From assembly GCF_039545095.1 (NCBI RefSeq), contig NZ_BAABRS010000003.1, positions 310,001 through 374,000 of the forward strand: DNA of 64,000 bases, read 5' to 3'. The notes under the pieces are model-generated. The model was not told where the DNA came from. It did no database searches and saw nothing but the letters and a program-made list of their open reading frames with translations. Of the stretch, positions 16,973 to 25,941 are shown piece by piece. The translations under genes and the position numbers were made by a program. Within the stretch, counting starts at the first letter, position 1. Each line of letters starts with the position of its first letter. Source of the DNA: Fodinibius salicampi. GTDB lineage: Bacteria > Bacteroidota > Rhodothermia > Balneolales > Balneolaceae.

Positions 16973-18181
16973 TTAGTTACTGCTGTTTTTTAAATATGTA
17001 ATTTCAAGTTTGGGCGGATTTATATCCGAAGTGGAACTATATATTAGATCTGTCTTTACAGAACCATTCATTGGCAATGTAATATAAAATTGTTGTTCCT
17101 CAGGTAGTCCGTCTATCAATCCACTTTGAAGGAGTGAGGTCACATCGAAATGATAGGCCTGATCTTTTTCTGAATAGGTCCCATTTACTACCGGATTACC
17201 TGGTACAAGATTATCGGGGGCATCTTTCGGATCAACAAAGTGCAGGTTTGCTCTTTGTACATCCTGCCTTTTTACCTGAGGACCAGGATCGGGCATAGAC
17301 ACATCCCTATAAAATACCAGCTCGGCCTTTGAAATATTGGGTCCGCTAATCTCAATTCCTGAAAGATCCAAATCAAAGGTTAGGGTATTTTCGAGCATAT
17401 TATATGCTTTAACTACACCATCAGGAGTTTCTCCCTCGTTATTTCGATCTAAATGATAGGCCCATCGGTTATTTGATACTTCAAAAGTATCTGACTCCGG
17501 GTTTTCAATTACAAAACGAGTTGAAGAAGAATTTAATGGCAAAATTTTACCACCTCCAGTGGGTACCAAAGCTAAGCCAAAGACTTCATTCTCATAAAGT
17601 GAGTCAGCATTTTCTGCATCAATATATGGACGATAGTTATTATCAACCCAATCACTGTTTAGAATAACATCTAACGAATCCTCTTCTTCAACTGTAAATG
17701 AAGCCACTTTAGTATTTTCATCAATCTGGATTTCCTCCTTTAACTTAAAGGCATTTCCTCTCCAAAATTCCTGTATAGGATAAACATCAAACGTTTGTTC
17801 GGCCAGAGTATCTCCATAAACATGTTCCCAATCAAACAACAACCGCATCTTCATTATCGCATTTTCTTGCAGGCTGTCATCATTTGATACCGGAAGAGAA
17901 GGCTTTAACAATCCGGTGGCCGCTATCTCGCCAAAAATGGGATCGTTATAAGCTCCGGCAGAAAAGTAGGTGAAATTTCCTGAATATGAGTTAAAAGAGA
18001 TGGTTTCAACCCCCTCCACTGGTATATCCACGACTTCGACCTCCGCTCCCGACTCAGAAAGGTTGCTTCCCACGGAGCCAGGATTTTCACAACCGGTAAT
18101 AATTCCAAATGCGATTAATACCAATAAAATGGTTAAACTACCAGTATAATCAAGAAAATTTCCAATTTTACTTTGAAACAA
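16973..18181 (-). CDS. DUF4270-like outer-membrane lipoprotein
   Basis: 402 residues. A hydrophobic segment (about 15-30) leads to a lipobox-like GIITGC, so a lipid anchor at Cys31 is likely. The body resembles the DUF4270 family of Bacteroidota: GSVGSNLSESGAEVEVV at the start, AAGA-type YNDPIFGEIAATGLLKPSLP, long beta-rich stretches, and a C-terminal FYITLPMNGS and KLEITYLKN. Function unknown. The only start in frame is TTG at 18181, 18 bases after the stop of the GT5 gene. In other Bacteroidota, as I recall, DUF4270 genes also sit next to this short GT5 gene, which supports the call. Confidence 0.65.
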   Translation of the reverse strand: MFQSKIGNFLDYTGSLTILLVLIAFGIITGCENPGSVGSNLSESGAEVEVVDIPVEGVETISFNSYSGNFTYFSAGAYNDPIFGEIAATGLLKPSLPVSNDDSLQENAIMKMRLLFDWEHVYGDTLAEQTFDVYPIQEFWRGNAFKLKEEIQIDENTKVASFTVEEEDSLDVILNSDWVDNNYRPYIDAENADSLYENEVFGLALVPTGGGKILPLNSSSTRFVIENPESDTFEVSNNRWAYHLDRNNEGETPDGVVKAYNMLENTLTFDLDLSGIEISGPNISKAELVFYRDVSMPDPGPQVKRQDVQRANLHFVDPKDAPDNLVPGNPVVNGTYSEKDQAYHFDVTSLLQSGLIDGLPEEQQFYITLPMNGSVKTDLIYSSTSDINPPKLEITYLKNSSN

Positions 18182-18201
18182 GATACCACTTACTTTTTTG
18201 G

Positions 18202-19020
18202 TTACGATTCTTCCTCTTCTTCCTCCGTTCCCGCAATCTCATCATAATAAGAAGCGAACTTATCAGAAACAGTCTCCGGAGATCCCTGAATTTTCTTTGG
18301 CGAAATGCCAAGATCTTCAAAAAGGTCATCCAACTGATCGGTCAGATGATTACCGGTTACAACATGATCGCTGTATTTTAGACCAAGGGTACGCAAGTCA
18401 ACGTTGCCACCCTCTATAAGATTGCCCCTGTCGAAAGAATCAGGAAGCCCAACCAAATCAAGCAGTTTTTTATCAAATACCCCGTTATTCTCGGGATGGT
18501 GGATATTATAAATTATCTGAGTATCCTTAAACAAGCCTTCATTATTATATTTTTCTTTGACCAAAAGCGGGATCAACCCTGAAGGCCAGTCGTGACAGTG
18601 AATAATATCTGGCTCCCAGCCTAGCTTTGCAACGGTTTCGAGCACGCCTTTGCTGTAAAACACAATACGCTCATCATTATCATCATAATGCTCTCCGCTA
18701 TCCGGATTCATAAACATCGCCTTACGATTGAAATAAGTATCATTATCCAGAAAATAGACCTGTAGCTTGGCATTGGGAATGCTAGCTACCTTAATGCGCA
18801 TACTCTCTATTTTGTCGCCAATCTCTACTTCAATTCCCGAAAGACGAATAACTTCATGTAATCGATTCCTTCGATCATTAATGGTCCCATATTTAGGCAA
18901 AAGAAGACGTATTTCATATCCTTTATCCTGCAAAGATGCCGGCAAAAAGCGTAGCATATCTGCGGTGTGTGTCATTCGAGCAAAGGGAGAAATCTCAGCT
19001 GCAGCGTATAAAACTTTCAT
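18202..19020 (-). CDS. Short GT5-type 'glycogen/starch synthase' N-domain protein
   Basis: 272 residues matching only the N-terminal (Glyco_transf_5) half of glycogen synthase: MKVLYAAAEISPFARM, RLLLPKYG, VYFLDND, FYSKGVLE, PDIIHCHDWPSGLIPLLVKE and YNIHHPENNG. Two things argue against a normal synthase. The C-terminal GT-B half is absent, with an acidic tail (EEEEEES) in its place, and the KxGGL ADP-glucose motif near residue 15 reads RMTHTAD. It is probably a non-catalytic or altered protein, though glgB lies 1 kb upstream. The DUF4270 lipoprotein gene follows, an arrangement I recall from other Bacteroidota. Confidence 0.75.
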   Translation of the reverse strand: MKVLYAAAEISPFARMTHTADMLRFLPASLQDKGYEIRLLLPKYGTINDRRNRLHEVIRLSGIEVEIGDKIESMRIKVASIPNAKLQVYFLDNDTYFNRKAMFMNPDSGEHYDDNDERIVFYSKGVLETVAKLGWEPDIIHCHDWPSGLIPLLVKEKYNNEGLFKDTQIIYNIHHPENNGVFDKKLLDLVGLPDSFDRGNLIEGGNVDLRTLGLKYSDHVVTGNHLTDQLDDLFEDLGISPKKIQGSPETVSDKFASYYDEIAGTEEEEEES

Positions 19021-19060
19021 AAATTTTGTTTAAAACCTTCGTTGATGTTTTACTGTATTA

Positions 19061-19879
19061 TTAATCCTCAGATTTGCCATTTTCTTTGTCCGCATATAAC
19101 TGATTCATATCCTCATCGTCTAAAGAATAAAAATCAAAAAGCGTATCTCCCCGAAGCCCTAAGCGTAGTGTTTCAACCGGAATAACTTCTGAGGGTTTTA
19201 CATTCCCCAAATTAACATTACTGCCGAATTTACGGATAAACCACACTTGCTGTTCTTTTTTAGGTGCCTCGAAAATCAGATTTTCAACAGGAACCTGGTC
19301 AGCGATCTCGTCAATAAGTCCCGATCGAACCTCACCGTTGGGTCGAAATACACCCACGGTTCCGCTTTCACGGGCCTCACAAATAACTTTCCAGGCACCG
19401 GCCTCAAGCTCGTTCTCTATCATTTTCACCCATTTATAGGGAGGAATAATATCATTAGGATTTTTACTGCCTATTTCTGACAGAATAGTAAAATGCTTAC
19501 TCATGAGCTGAATGATTTCAATTTTTCGCTGATCAGACAGCCAAATAGTTCCATTAGAGACCTCAGCGTGACCAATATTAAAACGATCCAGCAGTTCCAT
19601 ATAAGCATCCAGCTGATCACGGAGTACATAGGCTTCAAATAATGTTCCGCCAAAATAAACCGGGATATCAGCATTGGAATATACTGCTAATTTATCCTCC
19701 AAATTTTGCGTGACATAACTGGTTCCCCATCCTAGCTTCACAATATCAATATAGTTAGAGCAGGACTCACAAAAATCTTCGACCTGACGAACACTTAATC
19801 CCTTATCAAGGATTAGCGTCATTCCTTTTTCGCGGGGTTTTTCAGTTCGTTTAGGGAGATGATTAAGCTTAAAAGCCAT
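19061..19879 (-). CDS. Phosphosulfolactate synthase (ComA) family protein
   Basis: 272 residues. ComA joins sulfite to phosphoenolpyruvate to make phosphosulfolactate, the first step of coenzyme M synthesis in methanogens; bacterial homologues also exist. Family segments visible are MTLILDKGLSVRQVEDF, YIDIVKLGWGTSYV, VYFGGTLFEAYVL, AEVSNGTIWLS, LSEIGSKNP and VICEARESGT. The TIM-barrel core looks intact and of normal length. No comB or comC partner is in the window. In a Bacteroidota relative a link to sulfonate or sulfonolipid metabolism is a guess. It lies between glgB and the GT5 gene on the same strand. Confidence 0.85.
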   Translation of the reverse strand: MAFKLNHLPKRTEKPREKGMTLILDKGLSVRQVEDFCESCSNYIDIVKLGWGTSYVTQNLEDKLAVYSNADIPVYFGGTLFEAYVLRDQLDAYMELLDRFNIGHAEVSNGTIWLSDQRKIEIIQLMSKHFTILSEIGSKNPNDIIPPYKWVKMIENELEAGAWKVICEARESGTVGVFRPNGEVRSGLIDEIADQVPVENLIFEAPKKEQQVWFIRKFGSNVNLGNVKPSEVIPVETLRLGLRGDTLFDFYSLDDEDMNQLYADKENGKSED

Positions 19880-19973
19880 TGAGCATTATAATTTTGACAA
19901 ATTAAACGAACAAATATACTAAAATGCAGCTTGTTAATAAAATTAAACCCGGTCTTTCTTTTAGATCGTATTC

Positions 19974-21836
19974 CTAATCCAGATAAGCCGGCTTTAAGAT
20001 AAGTCCTGTAAAGGGGGGAACAGACATATACTGTTTGCCCATCTTACCATAATGCCCCCCTCTGTTTCCACCTCCATAATACTCCGAATCGCTGTTAAAC
20101 ACAACTTGGTACTGCACGCCGTCGAAGGGTCCTAAGTGATAATTTACAATCTCATGCTCATTAAAATTTAATACAGCGAGTGTATGGTTGGCAGGATCTT
20201 TCGCTTTTCGCAGATAAGCAAATAATCCTCCTGTTTCCCGTCCCAGTTCTATCCATTCAAATCCTTCACTCTCTCTGTCAATCTGGTGTAAGGATTGCTC
20301 CTCACGATATAAGCGATTTAAATCGCCTACCAGCCTTCGCACTCCTTCATGGCGCGAGTGGTCTAGCAAGTGCCAATGCAAGGCATGATCCTCAGCCCAT
20401 TCACTAGTTTCCGCGAATTCATTGCCCATAAACATCAGCTTTTTGCCAGGATGTGTATATAAGTAGGTATAAAGAACACGCAGATTCGCAAATTGCTGGG
20501 CTTCATCCCCAGAGCTTTTCCAAACCATTGGATTTTTTAGGTGGACAACCTCGTCATGAGAGAAAGGCAGTAAAAAATTCTCTGAATAATTATACATCAT
20601 CGGGAAAGTAATTTTATCCGGATCCTCCCGGCGCTGATTCGGACTTTTCTTTATATAACTAAGAGTATCATTCATCCAGCCCATATTCCACTTATAATCA
20701 AATCCCAACCCTCCGTGATGTACAGGGGTTGTAACCCCTTCCCAGGAAGTGGATTCTTCGGCGAATGTTAATATTCCCGGAAATTCGCGATGAATGATGG
20801 TATTAAAACTTTTTAGGAAATCAATGGCCTCCAGATGTTCATTCCCTCCATATTTATTAGGAGCCCAGTCGCCGGAACCTTTGGCATAATCCAGATATAA
20901 CATAGAAGCCACCGCGTCAACACGGAGTCCGTCTATATGGAATTTTTGACACCAATAATAAGCATTAGAAATTAGGAAGTTACGTACCCCCGGCTTTCCG
21001 TAATCAAAAATATACGTTCCCCACTCTTTCTGCTCCCGCTTTCGTGGATCGTTGTACTCATAAAGCGGTTCTCCGTCAAACATCTGCAATCCCTGCTCAT
21101 CTTTGGGAAAATGACCGGGCACCCAATCCATAATTACCCCAATCCCAGCCTTATGAAATTCGTTAACGAGGTACATGAAGTCTTTGGGTTCTCCAAACCG
21201 ACTGGTAGGAGCAAAGTAGCCGGTTATCTGGTAACCCCAGGAGGGATCATAAGGATGCTCTGCTACAGGCATAAGTTCTACATGCGTATATCCCGATTCT
21301 TTTACATAGGGTACCAGTTCCTGGGCCAGTTCCCGGTAGGTCAAATATTCATTATTATCCGGACCTTTTCGCCGCCACGAAGCCAAGTGAACCTCATAAA
21401 TAGATATGGGTTCGCGAAATGACTGATGATCTTCCCGGCTGTTAAGCCAGCTTTCATCATCCCATTCAAACTCACTTAAATCATATACCAGAGAAGCGGT
21501 TTTGGGCCGCACTTCTCTCACCGTAGCATAGGGATCAGATTTTAAAAACGGAGGAGCATCTTCTGCTGTTTTGAGCTCAAACTTATAGAGCGCCCACTGG
21601 CCAACATCCGGTACAAAGATACTCCATATTCCCGTATCATCGTCTCTTTCCATGGGATGTTTGCGTCCATCCCAATCATTAAATTCTCCAACAACGCTTA
21701 CCGAATGAGCATGGGGAGCCCAAACTGCAAAATGCGTGCCTTCATCTGTGGGATGTGCTCCCAGCGTTTTGTGTGCACGATGAAACGTTCCTTCTTTCCA
21801 CTGATGTATCTGCTCTGTCTTTAATGGTTTTTCCAT
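19974..21836 (-). CDS. glgB: 1,4-alpha-glucan branching enzyme
   Basis: 620 residues, GH13 enzyme that makes alpha-1,6 branches in glycogen. A CBM48 domain lies at about 25-115 (GEFNDWDGRKHPM). The (beta/alpha)8 catalytic domain has IYEVHLASWRR, DWVPGHFP, GLRVDAVASMLYLDY with the nucleophile D307, FAEEST with the acid/base Glu near 360, and LPFSHDEVVH with the third carboxylate. The C-terminal beta domain follows LMFMGNEFAE. The length matches the short bacterial form lacking an extra N1 domain. No glgC, full glgA or glgP is in the window. Co-oriented with the ComA-like gene 94 bases downstream. Confidence 0.97.
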   Translation of the reverse strand: MEKPLKTEQIHQWKEGTFHRAHKTLGAHPTDEGTHFAVWAPHAHSVSVVGEFNDWDGRKHPMERDDDTGIWSIFVPDVGQWALYKFELKTAEDAPPFLKSDPYATVREVRPKTASLVYDLSEFEWDDESWLNSREDHQSFREPISIYEVHLASWRRKGPDNNEYLTYRELAQELVPYVKESGYTHVELMPVAEHPYDPSWGYQITGYFAPTSRFGEPKDFMYLVNEFHKAGIGVIMDWVPGHFPKDEQGLQMFDGEPLYEYNDPRKREQKEWGTYIFDYGKPGVRNFLISNAYYWCQKFHIDGLRVDAVASMLYLDYAKGSGDWAPNKYGGNEHLEAIDFLKSFNTIIHREFPGILTFAEESTSWEGVTTPVHHGGLGFDYKWNMGWMNDTLSYIKKSPNQRREDPDKITFPMMYNYSENFLLPFSHDEVVHLKNPMVWKSSGDEAQQFANLRVLYTYLYTHPGKKLMFMGNEFAETSEWAEDHALHWHLLDHSRHEGVRRLVGDLNRLYREEQSLHQIDRESEGFEWIELGRETGGLFAYLRKAKDPANHTLAVLNFNEHEIVNYHLGPFDGVQYQVVFNSDSEYYGGGNRGGHYGKMGKQYMSVPPFTGLILKPAYLD

Positions 21837-22055
21837 TGGCGGCCCTATTCAATTAGAATGCAAGATATAAGGATTTTCTTTTCCTCTGACAAGATAGAAA
21901 GATATCTTAAAATGCTCAGCAGAGGTTACTGTAAGCAATATGTTTTACATCTAAGCTGCAACTTCTTTCTTAAAATATTTGAAAAACTCGTATCGGAAAA
22001 TTATAAACCTTTATAAAACAACCGATCCCCTAAGCTTTTATATTAATCAATTCAA

Positions 22056-23459
22056 TTATGGGAAAATACCCATTTGCTCATACATTACTCCAACTTTTTC
22101 TATAGCACTTAAAAAAGCGGCCGTACGTAAATCAATATCATGTTTTTTACGGAGCTCATTCAGTTCTTCAAAAGCATTAATCATGGTTTCTTCAAGCCCG
22201 GAATCAACCAAATCATACTCATCGGCCCCCTTAGCTAGCTCCTTCATTTCTTCTTCGGTAAAAGTTCGGTCAGAGCTATTTTCAATGACATTCAGAATTT
22301 TACGATAGCTCCCTTCTTCAAACCGTTTTTCCATTCGCCCAAAACGGACATGCGATAAATTCTTCAACCACTCGAAATAGGACACCGTAACGCCTCCTGC
22401 ATTAAGATAACTGTCGGGAAGAATCAGTTTTCCTTTTTCTTTTAGCATATTATGGGCTGTTGCAGTGGTTGGGCCATTCGCTGCTTCACCAATAATTTTC
22501 GCTTTTATATTTGCGGCATTCTTTTCATTAATTTGATTTTCAAGCGCTGCTGGTATAAGGATATCACACTCCGCTTCTAAAACAGCGGTATTATCCTTCA
22601 TTTTTTTAGTATTTTTAAAATCCAGAATAGATCCCGTTTCTTTACGAAAGGTCATCAGTTCTTCCAGATCAATACCATCGGGGTCGTAAATCGAACCTTC
22701 TATCTCTGCAACCCCCACCATTTTAGCACCTCCTTCTATCATGTATTTTGCGGTATGATATCCGACATTCCCCAAGCCCTGTATAACAAAAGTTTTACCT
22801 GCAAGCCCGGTCTCCAGACCTACCTCTTCCATACTATGCTTATCATTGCAAGCTTCCCGAATACCAAAAAACACACCACGTCCCGTAGCTTCTGTTCGTC
22901 CCCGCACTCCTCCCTGGGGAATCGGCTTACCCGTAACACAAGCCTCAGCATTAATATCAGACTTTAACTGGCGATAGGTATCTAAAATCCATGCCATCTC
23001 CTCAGCACCTGTTCCATAATCCGGCGCTGGCACATCCGAACCCGGACCTAAGAAGTCTTTTTTAATCAGCTCATAAGTATATCGGCGTGTAATACGCTCA
23101 ATTTCAGCCTTCGAAAAATTAGTGCGATCTATCTTAATTCCACCTTTTGCGCCACCGAAGGGGACATCTACGACCGCGCATTTATAGGTCATAAGTGCTG
23201 CCAAAGCCATAGTCTCGTCTTCGTTGACGGTCATACTAAATCGTATACCCCCTTTAGTAGGTAATTTATGATGACTATGCTCAACTCGCCAGCCCTGAAT
23301 AACCTCTATGGTTCCATCATCCCGTTCCAACGGAAAAGTAATATGATAAACGTTGTTACAAATTTTTATTTGATCTAATAGCCCTCTGTCATACCGGGAA
23401 TACTTTGCTGCCGCATCAAAAGCCCGGTTAACCTGCTTAAAAAATTTATAGTCAGACAT
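22056..23459 (-). CDS. Glu/Leu/Phe/Val-type dehydrogenase (glutamate dehydrogenase)
   Basis: 467 residues, NAD(P)-dependent oxidative deaminase of glutamate or a related amino acid. The substrate domain has QGWRVEHSHHKLPTKGGIRF and the Lys-rich PFGGAKGGIKID. DVPAPDYGTG follows. The dinucleotide domain has FVIQGLGNVGYHTAKYM, with an Asp/Glu in VGVAEIEGSIY, and IIGEAANGPTT. Length and the ATA/NAPT pattern fit hexameric glutamate dehydrogenases of about 420-470 residues; the coenzyme preference cannot be set with confidence. The 2H phosphoesterase gene lies about 90 bases upstream on the same strand. Confidence 0.9.
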   Translation of the reverse strand: MSDYKFFKQVNRAFDAAAKYSRYDRGLLDQIKICNNVYHITFPLERDDGTIEVIQGWRVEHSHHKLPTKGGIRFSMTVNEDETMALAALMTYKCAVVDVPFGGAKGGIKIDRTNFSKAEIERITRRYTYELIKKDFLGPGSDVPAPDYGTGAEEMAWILDTYRQLKSDINAEACVTGKPIPQGGVRGRTEATGRGVFFGIREACNDKHSMEEVGLETGLAGKTFVIQGLGNVGYHTAKYMIEGGAKMVGVAEIEGSIYDPDGIDLEELMTFRKETGSILDFKNTKKMKDNTAVLEAECDILIPAALENQINEKNAANIKAKIIGEAANGPTTATAHNMLKEKGKLILPDSYLNAGGVTVSYFEWLKNLSHVRFGRMEKRFEEGSYRKILNVIENSSDRTFTEEEMKELAKGADEYDLVDSGLEETMINAFEELNELRKKHDIDLRTAAFLSAIEKVGVMYEQMGIFP

Positions 23460-23551
23460 AAATTAATAGTTATTAAATATTGAACTCTCACTTAGCTGAT
23501 AAATGAGAATCGGAATATTATAGAAGAGTATCAACTGCAATTAATACTGCC

Positions 23552-24070
23552 TTATCCTTTAAAAACGGCAGCTTCCTTTTTTTTCCAGTGCCGGGGTTCT
23601 CCATCAGTACGCATTAGAACCAAACTCTTGACGGAAAACGAAATATAAAACTCCCTCCCGATTGTATTTAAGATGCGCTCCTTTTCGTTTTGAGAAAGAT
23701 CACCATACAAGAGACTCAAGTGAGGGCTGTAACTGTTTGTATCAGGACAATCGAAGAGGTGACAACTTCGTTTCCGCAGTTCATCCAACACTTTATTCTT
23801 CTGAACATAAATAAACAGAGACTGATAAAACGTATCTCGATAACCAGCCTTGCTCAAAGTTAGCTCAAACGGAGATACCGATGCTGCCAGTGTATTGAGC
23901 AGAGCCTTCATCTCCGTTTCCGATCTTTTCAATCCGCTAATGAGCGTTACATGTGGTTCAAACGAAGGAGTATCATACTTTTTACTTAACTTATTGATAC
24001 GTTCTTGTAATTGATAAGCGATGTCGCCGCTGGGTTGCAACCATATTGTATAAACCGGTGATGCTGACAT
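23552..24070 (-). CDS. 2H phosphoesterase / cyclic phosphodiesterase-like protein
   Basis: 172 residues with the two His motifs of 2H phosphoesterases: PHVTLISG (H40, T42) and PHLSLLYG (H117, S119), about 77 residues apart as in plant-type cyclic phosphodiesterases and LigT-like enzymes. It probably acts on 2',3'-cyclic phosphates of RNA or nucleotides; the natural substrate is not known. The start is the ATG at 24070, with a good GGAGG about 9 bases upstream (24078-24084 region); an upstream TTG at 24091 also reads in frame but lies before that site. Downstream is glutamate dehydrogenase. Confidence 0.82.
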   Translation of the reverse strand: MSASPVYTIWLQPSGDIAYQLQERINKLSKKYDTPSFEPHVTLISGLKRSETEMKALLNTLAASVSPFELTLSKAGYRDTFYQSLFIYVQKNKVLDELRKRSCHLFDCPDTNSYSPHLSLLYGDLSQNEKERILNTIGREFYISFSVKSLVLMRTDGEPRHWKKKEAAVFKG

Positions 24071-24392
24071 AAGGCAAGGCCTCCATACCAATACTAGTTT
24101 ATGAATTACCCATGAAAGTTATAATAAAGGGATATTAATATCCTTTAATCAAACATAAATAATTAAAACAATTTTAGGAACTAGTACATATTGGGACCGG
24201 ATTTCAACTATAAATGACAGAGCATATAGAAATTTTATGCCCGAACCCTAGCAAAAAAATAAAAGGGCCCCGACAAAAGCCGGAACCCTTTTTGTACAGC
24301 TCATCACAATCCCTGACCCTAACATTATAAAAATTGTTAAAAGATGCCAGAAAGTCTTCAAGAAAAGTAATAATTAATTATAGGAGCTAAAA
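24071..24392. other. Intergenic region between YeaQ-like and 2H phosphoesterase genes
   Basis: About 320 bases between two minus-strand genes. It holds the strong hairpin at 24261-24293 (listed separately) and, on its left side, what should be the promoter of the 2H phosphoesterase gene. I see no other RNA gene or repeat. Confidence 0.5.
24261..24293 (-). terminator. Terminator of the YeaQ-like gene
   Basis: AAAAGGG-CC-CCG pairs with CGG-AA-CCCTTTT around ACAAAAGC. Read on the minus strand the stem is followed by TTTTATTTTTTT, a good T-run. It lies about 100 bases after the stop of the small membrane-protein gene. Confidence 0.8.
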
Positions 24393-24653
24393 TTAGTGCG
24401 CCTTTTGACCTTCTACATGAAAAACATTAACAATAAAGACAACCCCCAGGCTTCCCAGAAAAGCAAACACTAATCCAAAAGGCAAATCCATCGCTACCAT
24501 AATGCTACCCACAACGATTGATCCTATTATACCCGACAATACATTGGGGACTAATCCTATCGTTGTATTATACATTGCCAGCTTAGCAACAGCTCCTACT
24601 ACCATCCCAAGAGCTAATAGCCAAAAAATTGTTGTCCCGTCTAAAACTTCCAT
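24393..24653 (-). CDS. Small GlsB/YeaQ/YmgE-like membrane protein
   Basis: 86 residues with three hydrophobic segments (about 8-26, 35-52 and 58-78) rich in Gly, typical of the GlsB/YeaQ/YmgE ('transglycosylase-associated') family: LLALGMVVGAVAKLAM, SGIIGSIVVGSIMVA and GSLGVVFIVNVFH. It is an inner-membrane protein of unknown role; relatives are often induced by stress. The charged tail is short (VEGQKAH). It is transcribed alone, divergent from dinB, with its own terminator. Confidence 0.7.
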   Translation of the reverse strand: MEVLDGTTIFWLLALGMVVGAVAKLAMYNTTIGLVPNVLSGIIGSIVVGSIMVAMDLPFGLVFAFLGSLGVVFIVNVFHVEGQKAH

Positions 24654-24746
24654 TCGTTTTTCGTTGTTTTATAGTTACAATTACAGATTAATAAAATAAC
24701 TTTTTTTCATCATTTTTGGAATCATGATCTTTCTTTCATTTAAACT

Positions 24747-25856
24747 ATGTCCGATCAACCTGTTCGAAAAATAATTCATATCGATATGGATGCATTTTAT
24801 GCATCCGTCGAGCAGCGTGATTTTCCCAAATATCGGGACAAGCCGGTTATTGTTGGCGGTTCGCCCGATGGACGGGGAGTAGTAGCTGCTGCCAGTTATG
24901 AGGTGCGCAAGTTTGGAGTTCATTCTGCCATGCCAGCGGCAAAAGCAATCCGGCTCTGTCCCCATGCCATTTTTGTAAAGCCAAGATTTAAAGTTTACCG
25001 AAAAGTTTCAAAACAAATTCGGGAAATATTCTTTCAATTCACTGACCTGGTCGAACCGCTTTCCCTCGACGAGGCCTATCTGGATGTAACCGAAAATCAT
25101 ATCGATCTTCCTTCTGCTACCCTCATTGCTCAAAAGATACGGAAACTAATAAAAGAAAAGACTAATCTTACTGCCTCTGCCGGCGTAGCTCATAATAAGT
25201 TCTTAGCTAAAATTGCTTCCGATCTTGACAAGCCAGACGGGCTGAGTGTCATCCTTCCTGCAGATGCTAACGATTTTTTAAAAAAATTGAATATCGGAAA
25301 ATTCCACGGTGTGGGAGAAGCTACAGAAGCCAAAATGAACGCCCTCGATATTTATACCGGAGAAGATCTGCTACAGTGGTCTGAGGTAGATCTGGTTCAA
25401 GAGTTCGGAAAAGTAGGACGACATTACTATCGTATTGTGCGCGGTATTGATCACCGGGAGGTAAAACCACATCGCATTCGAAAGTCTATTGGAAAAGAGC
25501 GAACATTCACTGAGGATATAAACGATTTAGGCTGGGTTAACAACTTTTTAAGTGAACTTGCACAGGAAATATCCGAGAGTATGAAAAACAAAGAAGTGGC
25601 CGGCAAAACAGTAACGCTCAAAGTCCGATACGCTGATTTCGAAACCATTTCCCGAAGTACCTCTTTCAGTCATTACATCAATGAAGCGGAAGATATTAGC
25701 AAAACTGCTATTCAGCTACTTGAGGAAACCGAAGTAGGAGATCGCAAAGTACGCCTGCTGGGCATTACCCTTTCCAATCTAAATCTGGGTCAGGCCGGTC
25801 GCTATAAACAGCTGGAAATTCCCTTTAATAATACAACGACAGATCCACACAAATAA
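24747..25856 (+). CDS. dinB: DNA polymerase IV (Y family)
   Basis: 369 residues, translesion polymerase. The palm motif IIHIDMDAFYASVEQRD carries two metal-binding Asp (D13 and D15), PVIVGG and VVAAASYEVRKFGV follow, and PLSLDEAYLDVT holds the third carboxylate and its neighbour Glu. SAGVAHNKFLAKIASDLDKPDGL is the thumb boundary. The little-finger domain has RKSIGKERTF. The C-terminal QLEIPF is a beta-clamp-binding motif, consistent with use with the DnaN encoded at 7.2-8.4 kb. It is divergent from the YeaQ-like gene. Confidence 0.96.
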   Translation: MSDQPVRKIIHIDMDAFYASVEQRDFPKYRDKPVIVGGSPDGRGVVAAASYEVRKFGVHSAMPAAKAIRLCPHAIFVKPRFKVYRKVSKQIREIFFQFTDLVEPLSLDEAYLDVTENHIDLPSATLIAQKIRKLIKEKTNLTASAGVAHNKFLAKIASDLDKPDGLSVILPADANDFLKKLNIGKFHGVGEATEAKMNALDIYTGEDLLQWSEVDLVQEFGKVGRHYYRIVRGIDHREVKPHRIRKSIGKERTFTEDINDLGWVNNFLSELAQEISESMKNKEVAGKTVTLKVRYADFETISRSTSFSHYINEAEDISKTAIQLLEETEVGDRKVRLLGITLSNLNLGQAGRYKQLEIPFNNTTTDPHK

Positions 25857-25941
25857 ACACTGGATATTTTTTTATCTTTTGAGGCCAATTTGTAATCAGT
25901 AATTATCCGAGAATCCTAAAAGCGGTTTATATATATCTGAA

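Noticed and set aside
18350-18359. TTACCGGTTA inside the GT5 gene
   Set aside because: A 9/10 operator match in coding sequence, far from the carbohydrate locus, encoding Val-Thr-Gly; not a plausible regulatory site.
25857-25941. preQ1 riboswitch ahead of queA
   Set aside because: No matching pseudoknot-like sequence is visible, and queA lies closely behind dinB, so it is probably co-transcribed.
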